A DNA stretch of 10,348 nucleotides from an uncultured Collinsella sp. GTDB lineage: Bacteria; Actinomycetota; Coriobacteriia; Coriobacteriales; Coriobacteriaceae. Made by a program: the position numbers and the translations under genes. The notes under the pieces are model-generated. The model made no database searches. It saw nothing but the letters and a program-made list of their open reading frames with translations, and had not been told where the DNA came from. Shown one piece after another: positions 1 through 7,361 of the stretch (positions within the stretch are counted from its first letter, which is position 1; each line of letters starts with the position of its first letter). The stretch spans positions 1 through 10,348 of the forward strand of contig URTL01000065.1 of the NCBI GenBank assembly GCA_900550785.1, read 5' to 3'.

Positions 1-12
1 CAGGCGCCTGAA

Positions 13-63
13 GCCGGTGCGTATTTGCGAAGCAAATACGCGGATGTCCCGTTGCCCGCTCCA
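13..63. repeat. Palindromic intergenic repeat, copy 1
   Basis: This 51-bp unit recurs without gaps at 144-194, with 46 of 51 positions identical by eye. Its core is a perfect 10-bp inverted repeat (19-28 and 32-41) closed by a GAA loop. The tip therefore reads GCGAAGC, known in DNA biochemistry as an exceptionally stable mini-hairpin. The arrangement resembles REP-type (repetitive extragenic palindromic) elements. No matching transposase gene is in the window. Confidence 0.75.
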
Positions 64-143
64 TCGAGTACGGGGGACCTCGGGAACGTCGGGTCCAACC
101 CGCTGTGCCCGTGCGTGTGCGCGGACCGGGTCTGCCGACCGCA

Positions 144-194
144 GCCGGTGCGTATTTGCGAAGCAAATGCGCGGACGTCCCCATGCTCGCTCCA
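144..194. repeat. Palindromic intergenic repeat, copy 2
   Basis: Second copy of the unit at 13-63, offset by 131 bp. The arms are 150-159 and 163-172 with a GAA loop. One arm position differs from copy 1 and leaves a G-U type pair, so folding is kept. The two copies may be part of a longer tandem array with a 131-bp period that begins before the window. The 80 bp between them hold no gene I can support. Confidence 0.72.
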
Positions 195-246
195 ATTCCA
201 AAATGTTAGGTTAATGCCTGCTGCCCATACTTGCACCTGCGCACGG

Positions 247-252
247 TACAAT
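247..252 (+). promoter_or_regulatory. Probable -10 box for purB
   Basis: TACAAT followed by G lies 45 bp before the purB start. The same TACAATG string serves as the -10 box of the tRNA-Lys gene further along. No good -35 box is found 16-18 bp upstream; a TTGCAC at 231-236 is only 10 bp away and too close. The call rests on the -10 box and the gene context. Confidence 0.4.
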
Positions 253-296
253 GGTTGGGTTACGACCAACGTGCCAATAACCAAAAAGGAGCCGCT

Positions 297-1643
297 ATGA
301 TCGATCGCTATACCCGCCCGGAGATGGGACACATCTTCTCCCTCGAGAACAAGTACGCCATTTGGCAGGAAATCGAGGTTCTGGCCTGCGAGGCCCAGGC
401 GGAGCTCGGCAAGATCGGTATTTCCAAAGACGAGGCCCAGTGGATCCGCGACCATGCCAACTTTGAGAAGGCGAAGGTCGATGAGATCGAGGAAGTCACG
501 CGCCACGACGTCATTGCCTTCCTGACCAACATGAAGGAATACATCGATGCCGATGTTCCCGAGGGCGACCCCAAGCCCAGCCGCTGGGTTCACTATGGCA
601 TGACCAGCTCGGATCTGGGCGACACGGCCCTGTGCTACCAGCTCACCCAGGCCTGCGACCTGATCATCGAGGACGTCAAGAAGCTCGGCGAGATTTGCAA
701 GCGTCGCGCCTTCGAGGAGCGCAACACGCTCTGCGCCGGCCGCACTCATGGCATCCATGCCGAGCCGATGACCTTTGGCATGAAGTTTGGCTCTTGGGCC
801 TGGGAGCTCAAGCGCGATCTGGACCGTCTTGAGGACGCCCGCAAGAATGTTGCCTTTGGTGCCATCTCGGGCGCTGTCGGCACCTACAGCTCCATCGAGC
901 CGTTTGTCGAGGAATATGTCTGCGAGCACCTGGGCCTGGTTCACGACCCGCTGTCCACGCAGGTTATTAGCCGCGATCATCACGCCTACCTCGCCGGCGT
1001 TCTCGCCACCACCGCGGCCACCTGTGAGCGCATCGCTACCGAGGTTCGCAATCTGCAGAAGACCGATACACTCGAGGCCGAGGAACCGTTCCGTAAGGGT
1101 CAAAAGGGCAGCTCCGCCATGCCGCACAAGCGCAACCCCATCACCATGGAGAAGGTCTGCGGCCTGTCGCGCGTCGTGAAGGCCAACGCGCAGGTTGCCT
1201 TCGACAACGTCGCCCTGTGGCACGAGCGTGACATTTCGCACTCCTCTGCCGAGCGCGTCGCCCAGGCCGACAGCTTCATCGCCCTCGACCACATGTTCCA
1301 GTGCCTCATTCGCGTTATCGACGGCCTGCAGCTGTACCCTGCCCGCATGATGGCCAACCTCAATAAGACCCGCGGCCTCATCTTCTCCTCCAAGGTGCTG
1401 CTCGCCCTCGTCGACACGGGCATCACCCGCGAGGACGCGTACGCCATTGTGCAGGAGAACGCCATGGCAACCTGGCACGAGGTACAGGATTGTGTCTCCG
1501 GCCCCACCTTTAAGGAACGTCTCGAGGCCGACCCGCGCTGCACCGTCAGCCAGGAGAAGCTCGACGAGATCTTTGATCCATGGGACTTCCTCACTCGTAT
1601 CGACACAGTCTTTGATCGTCTGGAGCAGCTGAGCTTCGAGTAG
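297..1643 (+). CDS. purB: Adenylosuccinate lyase
   Basis: PurB is a cytoplasmic homotetrameric enzyme of the fumarase/aspartase superfamily. It splits SAICAR to AICAR plus fumarate in IMP synthesis, and adenylosuccinate to AMP plus fumarate. The 448-residue product is of normal family length. Visible family motifs are TSSDLGDT near residue 103, GRTHG at 148-152 with the conserved active-site His151, and the signature loop SSAMPHKRNP at 272-281, whose serine pair contains the catalytic base. I chose ATG 297 because AAAAGGA at 284-290 gives a 6-nt Shine-Dalgarno spacing. An in-frame TTG at 231 would add 22 residues that lie over the likely promoter. It is monocistronic by appearance: 128 bp and a stem-loop separate it from the next gene. 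purC, the preceding pathway step, lies 4.2 kb downstream on the same strand. Confidence 0.97.
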   Translation: MIDRYTRPEMGHIFSLENKYAIWQEIEVLACEAQAELGKIGISKDEAQWIRDHANFEKAKVDEIEEVTRHDVIAFLTNMKEYIDADVPEGDPKPSRWVHYGMTSSDLGDTALCYQLTQACDLIIEDVKKLGEICKRRAFEERNTLCAGRTHGIHAEPMTFGMKFGSWAWELKRDLDRLEDARKNVAFGAISGAVGTYSSIEPFVEEYVCEHLGLVHDPLSTQVISRDHHAYLAGVLATTAATCERIATEVRNLQKTDTLEAEEPFRKGQKGSSAMPHKRNPITMEKVCGLSRVVKANAQVAFDNVALWHERDISHSSAERVAQADSFIALDHMFQCLIRVIDGLQLYPARMMANLNKTRGLIFSSKVLLALVDTGITREDAYAIVQENAMATWHEVQDCVSGPTFKERLEADPRCTVSQEKLDEIFDPWDFLTRIDTVFDRLEQLSFE

Positions 1644-1669
1644 GTTCGGGCATAACGTTAGCTTTTTAG

Positions 1670-1707
1670 GGCGCTTTGCTGGTAATGTGTGTTGCCGGCA
1701 AAGCGCC
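1670..1707 (+). terminator. Stem-loop after purB, probable terminator
   Basis: The arms 1670-1682 and 1695-1707 form a 13-bp stem with one G-U pair and a 12-nt loop, starting 26 bp after the purB stop. The tail after the stem is only moderately T-rich and lacks a clean T run, so termination may be partial or factor-assisted. Confidence 0.55.
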
Positions 1708-1710
1708 TCG

Positions 1711-1739
1711 TTGCATTTAGGGAAAGACGGGGATAATAG
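1711..1739 (+). promoter_or_regulatory. Possible promoter for the TSCPD/lipoprotein pair
   Basis: TTGCAT at 1711-1716 could act as -35, with GATAAT at 1732-1737 (15-bp spacer) or TAATAG at 1734-1739 (17-bp spacer) as -10. It lies just after the purB stem-loop and 33-35 bp before the next start codon. Placement is right, but the match is only fair. Confidence 0.4.
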
Positions 1740-1771
1740 TCGTCTCGAATAACATTCTGAGAGGGGATCGC

Positions 1772-2035
1772 ATGATTTCGTTTGATTACAAGCCTCAAGG
1801 CGTGTGTGCTCGCAATATTCACCTTGACCTTTCCGATGACGGCAACAAGGTGATAGGCGTTGAGTTTACCGGTGGCTGCGACGGCAATCTCAAGGCAATC
1901 TCCAAGCTGGTCGAGGGTGCTCCTGCCGATCGCGTAATCGAGGTTCTCGCCGGTAATACCTGCGGTATGAAAAAGACCTCCTGCGCCGACCAGCTTACGC
2001 GCGCCATCGAGGCCGCTCGCGCCGAGATCGCCTAA
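1772..2035 (+). CDS. Small TSCPD-domain protein
   Basis: This 87-residue protein resembles the stand-alone TSCPD family (TIGR03905 type). That family is related to the C-terminal region of adenosylcobalamin-dependent ribonucleotide reductase, and its own function is not established. It has four cysteines at 12, 36, 64 and 71 in the contexts VCAR, GGCDGN, NTCGMK and TSCADQ. Their spacing suggests a metal or redox site (inference). There is no signal peptide or membrane segment, so it should be cytoplasmic. ATG 1772 follows GAGAGGGG at about 1759-1766 at a proper spacing. The stop codon overlaps the next start by one base (TAATG), which indicates translational coupling with the lipoprotein gene. 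No ribonucleotide reductase gene is nearby. Confidence 0.85.
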   Translation: MISFDYKPQGVCARNIHLDLSDDGNKVIGVEFTGGCDGNLKAISKLVEGAPADRVIEVLAGNTCGMKKTSCADQLTRAIEAARAEIA

Positions 2036-3246
2036 TGGGTATCGCCGATCACATCAAGAACGGAATATCGCGTCGCGGCTTCGTACTCGGTGGGGCTGCC
2101 GCGGGCGCTGCCACGGTACTTGCCGGATGCTCGAAAAAAACGGGCACCAGCGATGATGCCGCCGGCGAGCCGCAGGTTATCAAGGACGATTCCAAGATCA
2201 TCTCGATTACGGATGAGTACGAGGCAGTCGACATCGATCTTGAGCCGGCGGCGTCGTGGACGCTGCCTCTGGGTACGCTGCTGTACTACTGCGACGGCGA
2301 TTACGCCGCGGCGATGATGGCGCCCGCATCGGCATTGCACGCCAACACGCTCGGTGTGCTCAACCTGGGCGATGGCTCGCTTACCACATTAATCGAGGAT
2401 CCTGTCGAGGGCACGGGATATGCATTCTACGATGTCCGCGCCGGCGACGGCGTATTCGCGTGGGTTGAGATGAACTTTGCCAATTCATCGTGGAAGCTCT
2501 ACGCTCAAAATCTGTCGGGCGCTTCGCTCTCTGGCGATGTGGTTGAGCTCGATCGAGGCGGCAAGGACTATGATCCGCCCCTGTTTACGGCGTTCGGGTC
2601 ATCAGTCATCTGGTATAAAATGCCTTCGACAGGCGGCAATAAAACGAGTAGTGATTCGTTTTGCTATCGTCGCTCACTTGATGAATCCAAGGCCGAGACA
2701 ATTTGGAAATCGACGGGCCGCTTTGCATCGGCTCCGCGCGCGAGCGACGGCATTTTGACCATCTCGCCGCGTGTCCGCAACGACGAGGGCGTCTACTACG
2801 GCATTACGGCAATCGATCTGACCGACGGCAACAACACCAAGCGTGCCCAGCTGGTCCTCCCTTCGTCAGTTTCGCCTTTCGAGGCCGTGTATATGGGCGA
2901 TACCTTCGTGTTTTCTATCGAGGCGGCCTATAGCGGCGTGGGCAGCCTGGGCAATATGGGCACGTATATCGGTAATGAGGGAGGGCCGTACCTCTTTCTG
3001 TCACGCGAGCCGCTCGCATGTGCGGCTGGCAAGAAGAATAAATACCTTGTTAAGGTACAGGCGTCGCATTTCCTGATCGACACCTCTGCCAAGACCTATG
3101 GCTCGCTGCTGTCGCCCGACCGCGCTTTGGAGTATGGCGATTATCCAGCTACGGCGGGAAAATCGGACTCATTCCTTACGTACGCCACGGTGCGCAACAG
3201 CCAGGGTATACCAGAGACGGTCACTGCACGCCTATTCTCTCTTTAA
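2035..3246 (+). CDS. Twin-arginine signal lipoprotein, possible beta-propeller
   Basis: The 403-residue product begins with a signal sequence carrying a twin-arginine motif (SRRGFVLGG, residues 12-20), an Ala/Gly-rich hydrophobic stretch, and a lipobox LAGC ending at Cys32. It should be exported folded by the Tat system and anchored by lipid to the outer face of the membrane. The mature part has no cofactor motif I recognise. It contains recurring beta-type segments ending in aspartate/glycine turns (for example VFAWVEMNF, VIWYKMPS, YYGITAIDLTDG, FVFSIEAAY), which suggests a beta-propeller fold (inference). The ATG overlaps the stop of the TSCPD gene by one base, so it is probably translated by coupling. 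The next gene starts 153 bp downstream. Substrate or partner is unknown. Confidence 0.82.
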   Translation: MGIADHIKNGISRRGFVLGGAAAGAATVLAGCSKKTGTSDDAAGEPQVIKDDSKIISITDEYEAVDIDLEPAASWTLPLGTLLYYCDGDYAAAMMAPASALHANTLGVLNLGDGSLTTLIEDPVEGTGYAFYDVRAGDGVFAWVEMNFANSSWKLYAQNLSGASLSGDVVELDRGGKDYDPPLFTAFGSSVIWYKMPSTGGNKTSSDSFCYRRSLDESKAETIWKSTGRFASAPRASDGILTISPRVRNDEGVYYGITAIDLTDGNNTKRAQLVLPSSVSPFEAVYMGDTFVFSIEAAYSGVGSLGNMGTYIGNEGGPYLFLSREPLACAAGKKNKYLVKVQASHFLIDTSAKTYGSLLSPDRALEYGDYPATAGKSDSFLTYATVRNSQGIPETVTARLFSL

Positions 3247-3305
3247 GCTTAGAGGGGTTAAAAAGGCGCCAACAGGGGAATAAACGCGTTGTAATTGTGA
3301 GTACC

Positions 3306-3344
3306 GCCCGCCGAGCTGCCGCGTCATAGCGGCATCCGGCGGGC
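3306..3344. other. Two-level stem-loop between lipoprotein and regulator genes
   Basis: An outer 8-bp stem (3306-3313 with 3337-3344) encloses an inner 5-bp stem (3318-3322 with 3329-3333) and a 6-nt loop. It is GC-rich and sits 60 bp after the lipoprotein stop. No T run follows on either strand, so it is not a standard intrinsic terminator. It may block 3' decay or slow transcription. Confidence 0.5.
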
Positions 3345-3354
3345 TCAGGTGCGT

Positions 3355-3360
3355 TAAAAT
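3355..3360 (+). promoter_or_regulatory. Possible -10 box for the two-component operon
   Basis: TAAAAT followed by G lies 40 bp before the response regulator start, in the same local setting as the TACAATG boxes of purB and tRNA-Lys. No convincing -35 box is present. That could mean an activator-dependent promoter, perhaps autoregulated, but this is inference. Confidence 0.3.
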
Positions 3361-3399
3361 GGGCTTGTTCTTAGCTAATTGAGACAGGGGGGCCGTGTT

Positions 3400-4122
3400 A
3401 TGGCTTCAGATGCAAAGAAGATTCTGCTGGTCGAGGATGAGAAGGCAATCCGTGACGCCGTCGCTGCCTATCTCGAGCGCGAAGGCTACTGGGTTGTGGG
3501 CGTCGGCGACGGCCAGTCCGCGATCGAGGAGTTCGAGAAGCATCAGTTCGACCTGGTCGTGCTCGACCTTATGCTCCCCAAGATTCCCGGCGAGCGCGTT
3601 TGCCGCACCATTCGCGATACCTCGGATGTCCCCATCATCATGCTGACGGCTAAGGGCGAGATCGAGGACCGTATTATCGGTCTTGAGCTCGGCGCCGACG
3701 ACTATCTGATTAAGCCGTTCTCGCCGCGCGAGCTCGTCGCCCGCGTTCGCGCTCTGTTCCGCCGTGCCCATCAGGCCGACGAGCCCGCCGTCGAGGTACT
3801 CGACTTCGGCGATCTGGTCATCGATATCTCGGGCCACAAGATCTTGGTCGAGGGCAAGGAAGTCGATCTGACGGCTTCCGAGTTTAAGCTGCTCACCACG
3901 CTTGCCCGCCATCCCGGCCGTGTGTATAACCGCATGGAGCTGGTCGAGAAAGTGCTCGGGTATGACTTTGAGGGCTATGAGCGCACCATCGATAGCCACG
4001 TGAAGAATCTTCGCGCCAAGCTGGGCGATGATCCCAAGAAGCCCAAGTGGCTCTACACCGTCCATGGTGTCGGCTATCGCTTCGAGGCTCCGGCCAAGAC
4101 CGATAAGTCGGACGAGAAATAG
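3400..4122 (+). CDS. OmpR/PhoB-family response regulator
   Basis: This is a 240-residue cytoplasmic transcription regulator. The receiver domain (about 8-122) keeps the acidic pair Glu12-Asp13, phospho-acceptor Asp56 (VVLDLMLP), switch residue Thr83 and Lys105 in the IKPF motif. The C-terminal winged helix (about 132-233) has the expected recognition-helix region (ERTIDSHVKNLRAKLG) and the wing motif VHGVGYRFE. ATG 3400 follows a G6 tract at 3387-3392 with a 7-nt gap; a TTG at 3379 would add seven residues across that ribosome site and is less likely. The kinase gene starts 11 bp after the stop, so the two form one operon. It resembles PhoP/RegX3/PhoB-type regulators, but its target genes cannot be told from this sequence. 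Confidence 0.95.
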   Translation: MASDAKKILLVEDEKAIRDAVAAYLEREGYWVVGVGDGQSAIEEFEKHQFDLVVLDLMLPKIPGERVCRTIRDTSDVPIIMLTAKGEIEDRIIGLELGADDYLIKPFSPRELVARVRALFRRAHQADEPAVEVLDFGDLVIDISGHKILVEGKEVDLTASEFKLLTTLARHPGRVYNRMELVEKVLGYDFEGYERTIDSHVKNLRAKLGDDPKKPKWLYTVHGVGYRFEAPAKTDKSDEK

Positions 4123-4133
4123 GGAAATCACAT

Positions 4134-5699
4134 ATGACACCTGCGCGCTTTGAAATCGGACAAAAGCACAAGCAGGAGAGCGAGGCGGGTTCCAAGGCTA
4201 GTTGGAACACGCCTCGTTCCGATTCACGGCCAACGATGAGCTATCCCTCGCGCATGGCACTTGCTTTTGCTCTGACATCGCTCATGACGGTATTGGTGCT
4301 GGTGGGCGTTGTCTCTGTTGTGTGGGGCACGGTCTTTTCGGATTACACACGCTCCAATATCGTCGAAATCGCAAATTCCGCTGCCGAGAAGTTGGCGACC
4401 TCATATGAGGAAAACGGCTCTTGGACCGCGGGAGAACTGCGCACGGTCGCAACGTCGAGTTTGGTTTCCGACGATCTGGGCATGCAGGTCGTCAATAAAA
4501 AGGGCGTGATCGTTTATGACGATTCTTGGCCCTCGGCAAGCGCTACCGCCGATGTACGCGAAAACCAGGCTATGACCGACGACACGAGCGGCAAGAGGGC
4601 ATCGCATAGCCCGGTCTCGTCTGCTCCAACCGACTCCGATAGCGTTGCTGACGTCGAGATTGTAACGTCTTCCGGCGAGCATGTCGGACAGGTAAAGCTG
4701 TGGGCCATCGGCTCCGACGCTCTGCTCACCAAGGCGGACTCTGCGTTTAGGGAGAAGACCTTTAACGCCATGGCCCTCGCCGCGGTTGTTGCAATCTGCA
4801 TTTCGGTCGTTATCGGATCGCTCGTGTCGCGCATGCTCACCAAGCCGATTCATCGCATCACCAGTACCGCAAAGCAAATCCGTGACGGCGACCTGTCGGC
4901 TCGCACGGGACTGCGCGGTGATGACGAGATCGATCAGCTGGGTGAGACCTTCGATGAGATGGCCACTTCGCTCGAGAAGGATATGAAACACGAGAAGCGC
5001 CTGACCTCAGACGTTGCACACGAGCTTCGCACGCCGCTTATGGCCATGCTCGCAACGGTCGAGGCCATGCAGGATGGCGTGTATCCCACCGACGATGAGC
5101 ATTTGGAGACCGTTGCTTCCGAGACGCGTCGCCTGGCTCGTCTGGTGCAGCAGATGCTCGACCTGTCGCGCATGGAAAACAGCACGGCTCCGCTCAACCT
5201 TGAGCCGGTGGACATGGTTCCTTTCGTGCGTTCCATCGTCAATGCCCAGGAGCGCCTGTTTGTCGACCGCGATCTGCGCCTGCGTTTTGCGGACGAGACC
5301 CAGGGTCACGACGATGTCGTCGAGGCCGATCCCGACATGATCACGCAATGTGTTATCAACCTCATGAGCAACGCCATGCGCTACACCCCCGAGGGCGGTT
5401 GGGTCGTGGTGTCGGTGCTCAGTGACCGCAGGCACGTCAGCATTGCCGTTTCTGATACCGGCATCGGTATTGCCAAGGACGATCTGTCGCGCATTTTCGG
5501 GCGGTTTTGGCGCGCCGATGCCAGCCGCGCCCGCGAAGCTGGCGGCCTGGGCGTCGGCCTCGCCGTGACCAAGCAGATCGTCGAGCGTCACCATGGCTAC
5601 ATATCCGTGGAGTCGGAGCTTGGAAAGGGTACGACTTTTACAATTCATCTGCCCCGCGAGCACACGGCGGACGCGGCATCTACTACAATGGAGCACTAG
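4134..5699 (+). CDS. Membrane sensor histidine kinase
   Basis: This 521-residue partner phosphorylates the response regulator just upstream. Its order is: a polar N-terminal extension (1-41), membrane span 1 (about 42-66), an extracytoplasmic sensor region of about 145 residues, membrane span 2 (about 212-232), a HAMP linker (about 233-285), the HisKA helix with His296 in DVAHELRTPL, and a HATPase domain. The HATPase domain shows N-box Asn413 (NLMSNAMRYTP), Asp441 in SDTGIGI, and GLGVGL around 472-476. All catalytic elements are intact. ATG 4134 has AGGGAA at 4121-4126. Met35 (4236) would give a more usual short N-terminus but has no ribosome site. A strong inverted repeat (4181-4216) lies within the extension codons. 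The sensor region matches no ligand-binding family I can name, so the signal is unknown. Confidence 0.94.
   Translation: MTPARFEIGQKHKQESEAGSKASWNTPRSDSRPTMSYPSRMALAFALTSLMTVLVLVGVVSVVWGTVFSDYTRSNIVEIANSAAEKLATSYEENGSWTAGELRTVATSSLVSDDLGMQVVNKKGVIVYDDSWPSASATADVRENQAMTDDTSGKRASHSPVSSAPTDSDSVADVEIVTSSGEHVGQVKLWAIGSDALLTKADSAFREKTFNAMALAAVVAICISVVIGSLVSRMLTKPIHRITSTAKQIRDGDLSARTGLRGDDEIDQLGETFDEMATSLEKDMKHEKRLTSDVAHELRTPLMAMLATVEAMQDGVYPTDDEHLETVASETRRLARLVQQMLDLSRMENSTAPLNLEPVDMVPFVRSIVNAQERLFVDRDLRLRFADETQGHDDVVEADPDMITQCVINLMSNAMRYTPEGGWVVVSVLSDRRHVSIAVSDTGIGIAKDDLSRIFGRFWRADASRAREAGGLGVGLAVTKQIVERHHGYISVESELGKGTTFTIHLPREHTADAASTTMEH
4181..4216. repeat. Strong inverted repeat in the 5' part of the kinase gene
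   Basis: Arms 4181-4195 and 4202-4216 pair over 7+7 bp around one G-A mismatch, with a 6-nt loop (GGCTAG). It lies 47 bp after the kinase start codon and 58 bp after the regulator stop. There is no T run after it. It could temper kinase expression relative to the regulator, or protect the regulator mRNA end. Confidence 0.7.
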
Positions 5700-5715
5700 C
5701 TTTTCGCTATTCGGT

Positions 5716-5776
5716 GAAGGAGGGGCCGCGTCCCTGCCGCTCCGAGTTTGCGAAAACGTGCGGGAAAGAACCCGCA
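5716..5776 (+). promoter_or_regulatory. purC leader with orphan ribosome site and hairpin
   Basis: The 109 bp between the kinase stop and purC hold a strong Shine-Dalgarno-like AAGGAGGGG at 5717-5725 with no start codon at a usable distance. They also hold a 6-bp hairpin TGCGGG/CCCGCA (5759-5764 with 5771-5776) that ends about 18 nt before the purC ribosome site. No clear -10/-35 pair was found here; a TACAAT at 5684-5689 inside the end of the kinase gene is the best -10 candidate. Any role in control is inference. Confidence 0.3.
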
Positions 5777-5808
5777 TTACTGTCGTATTTTGGTAAGGAG
5801 TGACTCAC

Positions 5809-6696
5809 GTGACAACGATGGAGCGTCGTCCGGATTCCCGTGGCAAGGTTCGTGATATTTACGATGCCGGTGAAAACCTGCTGATGGTCGCCACCGACCG
5901 CATTTCTGCGTTCGACTTCATTCTTCCCGACGAGATTCCGTTTAAGGGAGAGGTGCTCAATCGCATCTCGGCATTCTGGTTCGATAAGTTTGCCGACATC
6001 GTCCCCAACCATCTCGTTTCCATCGACCCGGCGGATTTCCCCGAGGAGTTTGCTGAGTATCGTGACTACCTCGCTGGCCGCGCCATGCTGGTTAAGAAGG
6101 CCCAGACGATTCCTATCGAGTGCATCGTCCGCGGCTATCTGACCGGTTCGGGCAAGAAGACCTATGACGAGAACGGCACCGTCTGCGGCATTCAGCTGCC
6201 CGAGGGTCTGACCGAGGCCTCAAAGCTTCCCGAGCCGCTGTTCACGCCGTCCACGAAGGCCGAGATCGGCGACCACGACGAGAATATCTCGTTTGAGCGT
6301 TGCTGCGAGATCGTGGGTGAGGACATCGCCGCGCAGATTCGCGACCTTTCCCTCAAGATCTACAAGGCTGCCGCCGAGTACGCCGCGACCCGTGGCATCA
6401 TCATTGCCGACACCAAGTTCGAGTTTGGTGTTATTGATGGCAAGGTCACGCTGATTGACGAGTGTCTCACGCCCGACTCCAGCCGTTTCTGGCCTGCTGC
6501 CAGCTACGAGGAGGGCAAGATCCAGCCTAGCTACGACAAGCAATTCGTCCGCAATTGGCTCAAGGCCAACTGGGATATGACGGGGGAGACCCCGCACCTG
6601 CCCGCCGAGGTCATCGATGGCACGTCCGAGCGCTATCGCGAGGCCTTCCAGATCATCACGGGCTCCCAGTTCACAAGCATGAAGGAGAACGCATAA
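5809..6696 (+). CDS. purC: SAICAR synthase
   Basis: PurC (phosphoribosylaminoimidazole-succinocarboxamide synthase) joins CAIR and aspartate using ATP to form SAICAR, the substrate of PurB. The 295-residue product fits the longer, yeast-like class of the family. Visible motifs are RGKVRDIYD and ATDRISAFD near the N-terminus for ATP binding, PIECIVRGYLTGSG around Glu104 and Arg108, DTKFEFG at 201-207, and LIDECLTPDSSRFWP around Asp217-Arg226. GTG 5809 is chosen because AAGGAG at 5795-5800 lies 8 nt upstream. GTG 5800 overlaps that site, and ATG 5818 is 17 nt away, though the latter cannot be excluded. The next gene begins at the base after the purC stop codon. Confidence 0.96.
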   Translation: MTTMERRPDSRGKVRDIYDAGENLLMVATDRISAFDFILPDEIPFKGEVLNRISAFWFDKFADIVPNHLVSIDPADFPEEFAEYRDYLAGRAMLVKKAQTIPIECIVRGYLTGSGKKTYDENGTVCGIQLPEGLTEASKLPEPLFTPSTKAEIGDHDENISFERCCEIVGEDIAAQIRDLSLKIYKAAAEYAATRGIIIADTKFEFGVIDGKVTLIDECLTPDSSRFWPAASYEEGKIQPSYDKQFVRNWLKANWDMTGETPHLPAEVIDGTSERYREAFQIITGSQFTSMKENA

Positions 6697-7272
6697 GTGA
6701 GTACCCGTAGCGCCACGAACAAGCGCACGCAATCCCACGAAGTTACCGGGGTTGCGCGCAAGTCTGCCGCATCTGCTAAGCCCGCCCGCCAAGCAGCGAG
6801 CTCCGTTCGCGTCGTGCCGGCTTCGTCTAAGGCACGCCGCAAAGAGCTCGAGAAGGGCGAGAACCTCGAGGGCCTCTCTAAAGAGGAGAAGCGCGCCCGC
6901 AAGGCTAAGCAGCGCGCCAAGGAGGACCGCATCTATACGGTGTCGAATATCCTCCTCAAGCAGGACGAGGACTACACCAAGCGCCGTCGCATCTGGTGGA
7001 TTGTGCTCGCCATTGGCATGGTGCTCGTCGTGGCAATTTGGGCCTCGCTGTACTTCGCTCCCGCTGGCATGGTGTCCAGCCCTGTCCAGATGGTCGGCAT
7101 CGTTTTGTCCTATGTCATCATCCTAGGTGACTTTATCTACGACTTCGCTCGTATTCGTCCCTTGCGCAACATGTACCGCGCGCAGGCCGAGGGCATGTCC
7201 GAGAACAAGCTCAACGCTCTTATCGAGCGCGCAGCTGCCGAGGAGGACAAGAAGGACTCCAAGAAGAAGTAG
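6697..7272 (+). CDS. Conserved-looking two-span membrane protein, unknown function
   Basis: I do not recognise a named family. The 191-residue product has a basic, Ala/Lys/Arg-rich and probably disordered N-terminal half (1-98, including SKEEKRARKAKQRAKED). Two hydrophobic spans follow at about 99-120 and 130-148, joined by a short loop, and then a charged tail ending in a lysine-rich stretch. Both termini probably face the cytoplasm (positive-inside rule). The GTG start directly follows the purC stop (TAA-GTG), and AAGGAG at 6682-6687 in the last purC codons serves it at a 9-nt spacing, so it is cotranscribed with purC. A terminator closes the unit. A role linked to purines is not implied by the sequence. 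Confidence 0.8.
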   Translation: MSTRSATNKRTQSHEVTGVARKSAASAKPARQAASSVRVVPASSKARRKELEKGENLEGLSKEEKRARKAKQRAKEDRIYTVSNILLKQDEDYTKRRRIWWIVLAIGMVLVVAIWASLYFAPAGMVSSPVQMVGIVLSYVIILGDFIYDFARIRPLRNMYRAQAEGMSENKLNALIERAAAEEDKKDSKKK

Positions 7273-7302
7273 CGTTTGCATACATACTTATCGCTAAGAT
7301 AT

Positions 7303-7333
7303 AAGGCGCGTCGTTTTTGCGGCGCGCCTTTTT
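7303..7333 (+). terminator. Intrinsic terminator of the purC unit
   Basis: An 8-bp GC-rich stem (7303-7310 with 7323-7330) with a 12-nt loop runs straight into a run of five T (7329-7333). It starts 31 bp after the stop of the membrane protein gene. A TTGCAT at 7276-7281 with GATATA or TATAAG about 17 bp later could be a promoter for the next gene; if so, this hairpin would be in its leader. Confidence 0.85.
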
Positions 7334-7361
7334 ACTGTTCTATAGATAGATGGAGTGGCAC

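Noticed and set aside
13..194. CRISPR array
   Set aside because: There are only two repeat copies, the spacing of about 80 bp between them is too long, no cas gene is near, and the unit is a long palindrome with a minimal loop.
231..236. TTGCAC as a -35 box for purB
   Set aside because: Only 10 bp separate it from TACAAT at 247-252, and no alternative -10 lies 16-18 bp downstream.
3406..4140. Long - strand frame opposite the response regulator
   Set aside because: It mirrors the regulator gene almost fully; the + strand product keeps every receiver and winged-helix residue.
5007..5777. Long - strand frame opposite the histidine kinase
   Set aside because: It overlaps the intact HisKA and HATPase domains on the + strand and shows no domain or ribosome site of its own.
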